NCBI GenBank assembly: GCA_937872165.1
Contig: CALMOR010000069.1
Coordinates: forward strand, 1 to 7,493
Direction: 5' to 3'
DNA from: an uncultured Burkholderiales bacterium
Lineage (GTDB): Bacteria; Pseudomonadota; Gammaproteobacteria; Burkholderiales; Burkholderiaceae_D
Length of the DNA stretch: 7,493 bases
Part shown: one piece after another, positions 6,988 through 7,493 of the stretch
Layout of the letters: the number at the start of each line of letters is the position of its first letter
How positions within the stretch are numbered: the stretch's first letter is position 1
Program-made: the position numbers and the translations under genes
The notes under the pieces: model-generated
The model's input: the letters and a program-made list of their open reading frames with translations, nothing else
Database searches by the model: none
Told to the model about the DNA's origin: nothing

Positions 6988-7493
6988 CGCGACGTCGAGC
7001 CCTTCGGCCTGCAGGCGCCACATGCGCGCATAGAGACCCGAGCCGCGCCGCAGCGCCTCCGGTGTCGCGTCCTCCTCGATGCGCCCGTCGACGATGACGA
7101 TCACCCGATCGAACGACGACAGCGTCGACAGGCGATGCGCCACGGCGATCACGGTGCGGCCGCTCATCAACCGCAGCAACGCGAGCTGGATCGCGCTCTC
7201 GGCGGGGCTGTCGAGCGCGGACGTGGCCTCGTCGAGCAGCAGCAGCGGCGCGTCCTTCAGCAGCGCCCGCGCGATGCCGATGCGTTGCCGCTGCCCGCCC
7301 GACAGGCGCAGACCCCGTTCGCCGACCAGCGTGTCGTAGCCGTCGGGCAGCCGTTCGACGAAGACGTCGCAGAGCGCGTCGCGCGCCGCGCGACGGACGT
7401 CGTCGTCGCTCGCATGCGGACAGCCGTAGCGGATGTTGTCCATCACGCTGCGATGGAGCAGCGTGCTCTCCTGCGGCACCACGGCCATCGCGT
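6985..7493 (-). CDS. ABC exporter, C-terminal part of ATP-binding domain (5' end beyond window)
   Basis: The last ~168 residues of an ABC transporter ATPase, read leftward from the window edge. Motifs in order: Q-loop VPQE (7468-7479), signature LSGGQRQRIGIARALL starting 7305 (LSGGQ at 7291-7305), Walker B LLLLDE (7228-7245) followed by the D-loop SALD, and the H-loop histidine of AVAHRLSTL (7135-7137). Walker A must lie in the missing part. The fused-exporter phrases 'LSGGQRQRI', 'AHRLSTL' and 'GLYARMWRLQ' place it with the type-IV (ABCB/MsbA/MdlB-like) transporters, which usually have an N-terminal six-helix membrane domain; that domain is inferred, not seen. The substrate cannot be told (lipid, drug or peptide). 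The Met codon at 7486-7488 is internal: the frame continues through Ala to the edge, and a start there would omit Walker A. It converges on recD with four bases between stops, so it is not in the rec operon. Confidence 0.95.
   Translation of the reverse strand, partial: AMAVVPQESTLLHRSVMDNIRYGCPHASDDDVRRAARDALCDVFVERLPDGYDTLVGERGLRLSGGQRQRIGIARALLKDAPLLLLDEATSALDSPAESAIQLALLRLMSGRTVIAVAHRLSTLSSFDRVIVIVDGRIEEDATPEALRRGSGLYARMWRLQAEGLDVA

Noticed and set aside
6970..7010. Possible intrinsic terminator at the end of recD
   Set aside because: Only a 4-bp CGCG/CGCG stem around a TCA loop and the short palindrome are visible; there is no longer stem and no T-run on either strand.
4911..7031. 706-codon open frame on the - strand opposite recD
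   Set aside because: Same in-register shadow effect as over recB. It also runs through the recD/ABC junction, and its translation resembles no known protein.
7486..7488. ATG as start of a small 167-residue ABC protein
   Set aside because: The frame stays open to the window edge and the piece lacks Walker A, so this Met is internal to a larger transporter.
1..7493. A novel defence island, mobile element or CRISPR array
   Set aside because: All but a few bases are coding sequence for standard RecBCD subunits and an ABC exporter; no repeat array, transposase, integrase or tRNA-like segment was seen. RecBCD degrades foreign linear DNA, but that is well known.

Overview
This is a strongly GC-rich window with almost every third codon position G or C. 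It holds a compact, co-directional recC-recB-recD block on the + strand and the 3' end of a convergent ABC transporter gene on the - strand. Gene order C-B-D with no ptrA between recC and recB, together with RecB wording such as 'GSRLIEASAGTGKTWTIASLY' and 'TFTRAATREL', suggests a betaproteobacterium, probably Burkholderiales. That assignment is from remembered family resemblance, not a search; a GC-rich gammaproteobacterium is the main alternative.

Layout: 1-1358 is the C-terminal ~451 residues of RecC (the start lies before the window). 1359-1371 is a 13-base spacer containing a five-codon reading frame that touches the recC stop and the recB start. 1372-5031 is complete RecB (1219 aa). RecD (650 aa) starts at a GTG at 5028 that overlaps the recB stop and ends at 6980. 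Four bases (6981-6984) separate recD from the stop codon of an ABC exporter ATPase domain that runs leftward from beyond the right edge (7493 to 6985). No stretch over 300 bases lacks a gene, and no RNA gene, CRISPR array, insertion sequence or phage element is visible.

The three Rec proteins form the RecBCD helicase-nuclease (exonuclease V). It binds double-strand ends, unwinds with two motors (RecB 3'->5', RecD 5'->3'), degrades DNA until RecC recognises a Chi site, and then loads RecA. It serves both recombinational repair and destruction of foreign linear DNA. All helicase motifs of RecB and RecD and the RecB nuclease residues are present, so the complex looks catalytically intact. Overlapping or nearly overlapping gene ends imply translational coupling within one operon. 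The promoter must lie upstream of the window.

I found no undescribed system. The points worth a second look are small: a possible reinitiation minicistron between recC and recB, a palindrome formed by the two facing stop codons at the recD/ABC junction, and total absence of TTA, CTA and TCA codons from recB and recD, which creates a giant spurious antisense frame.
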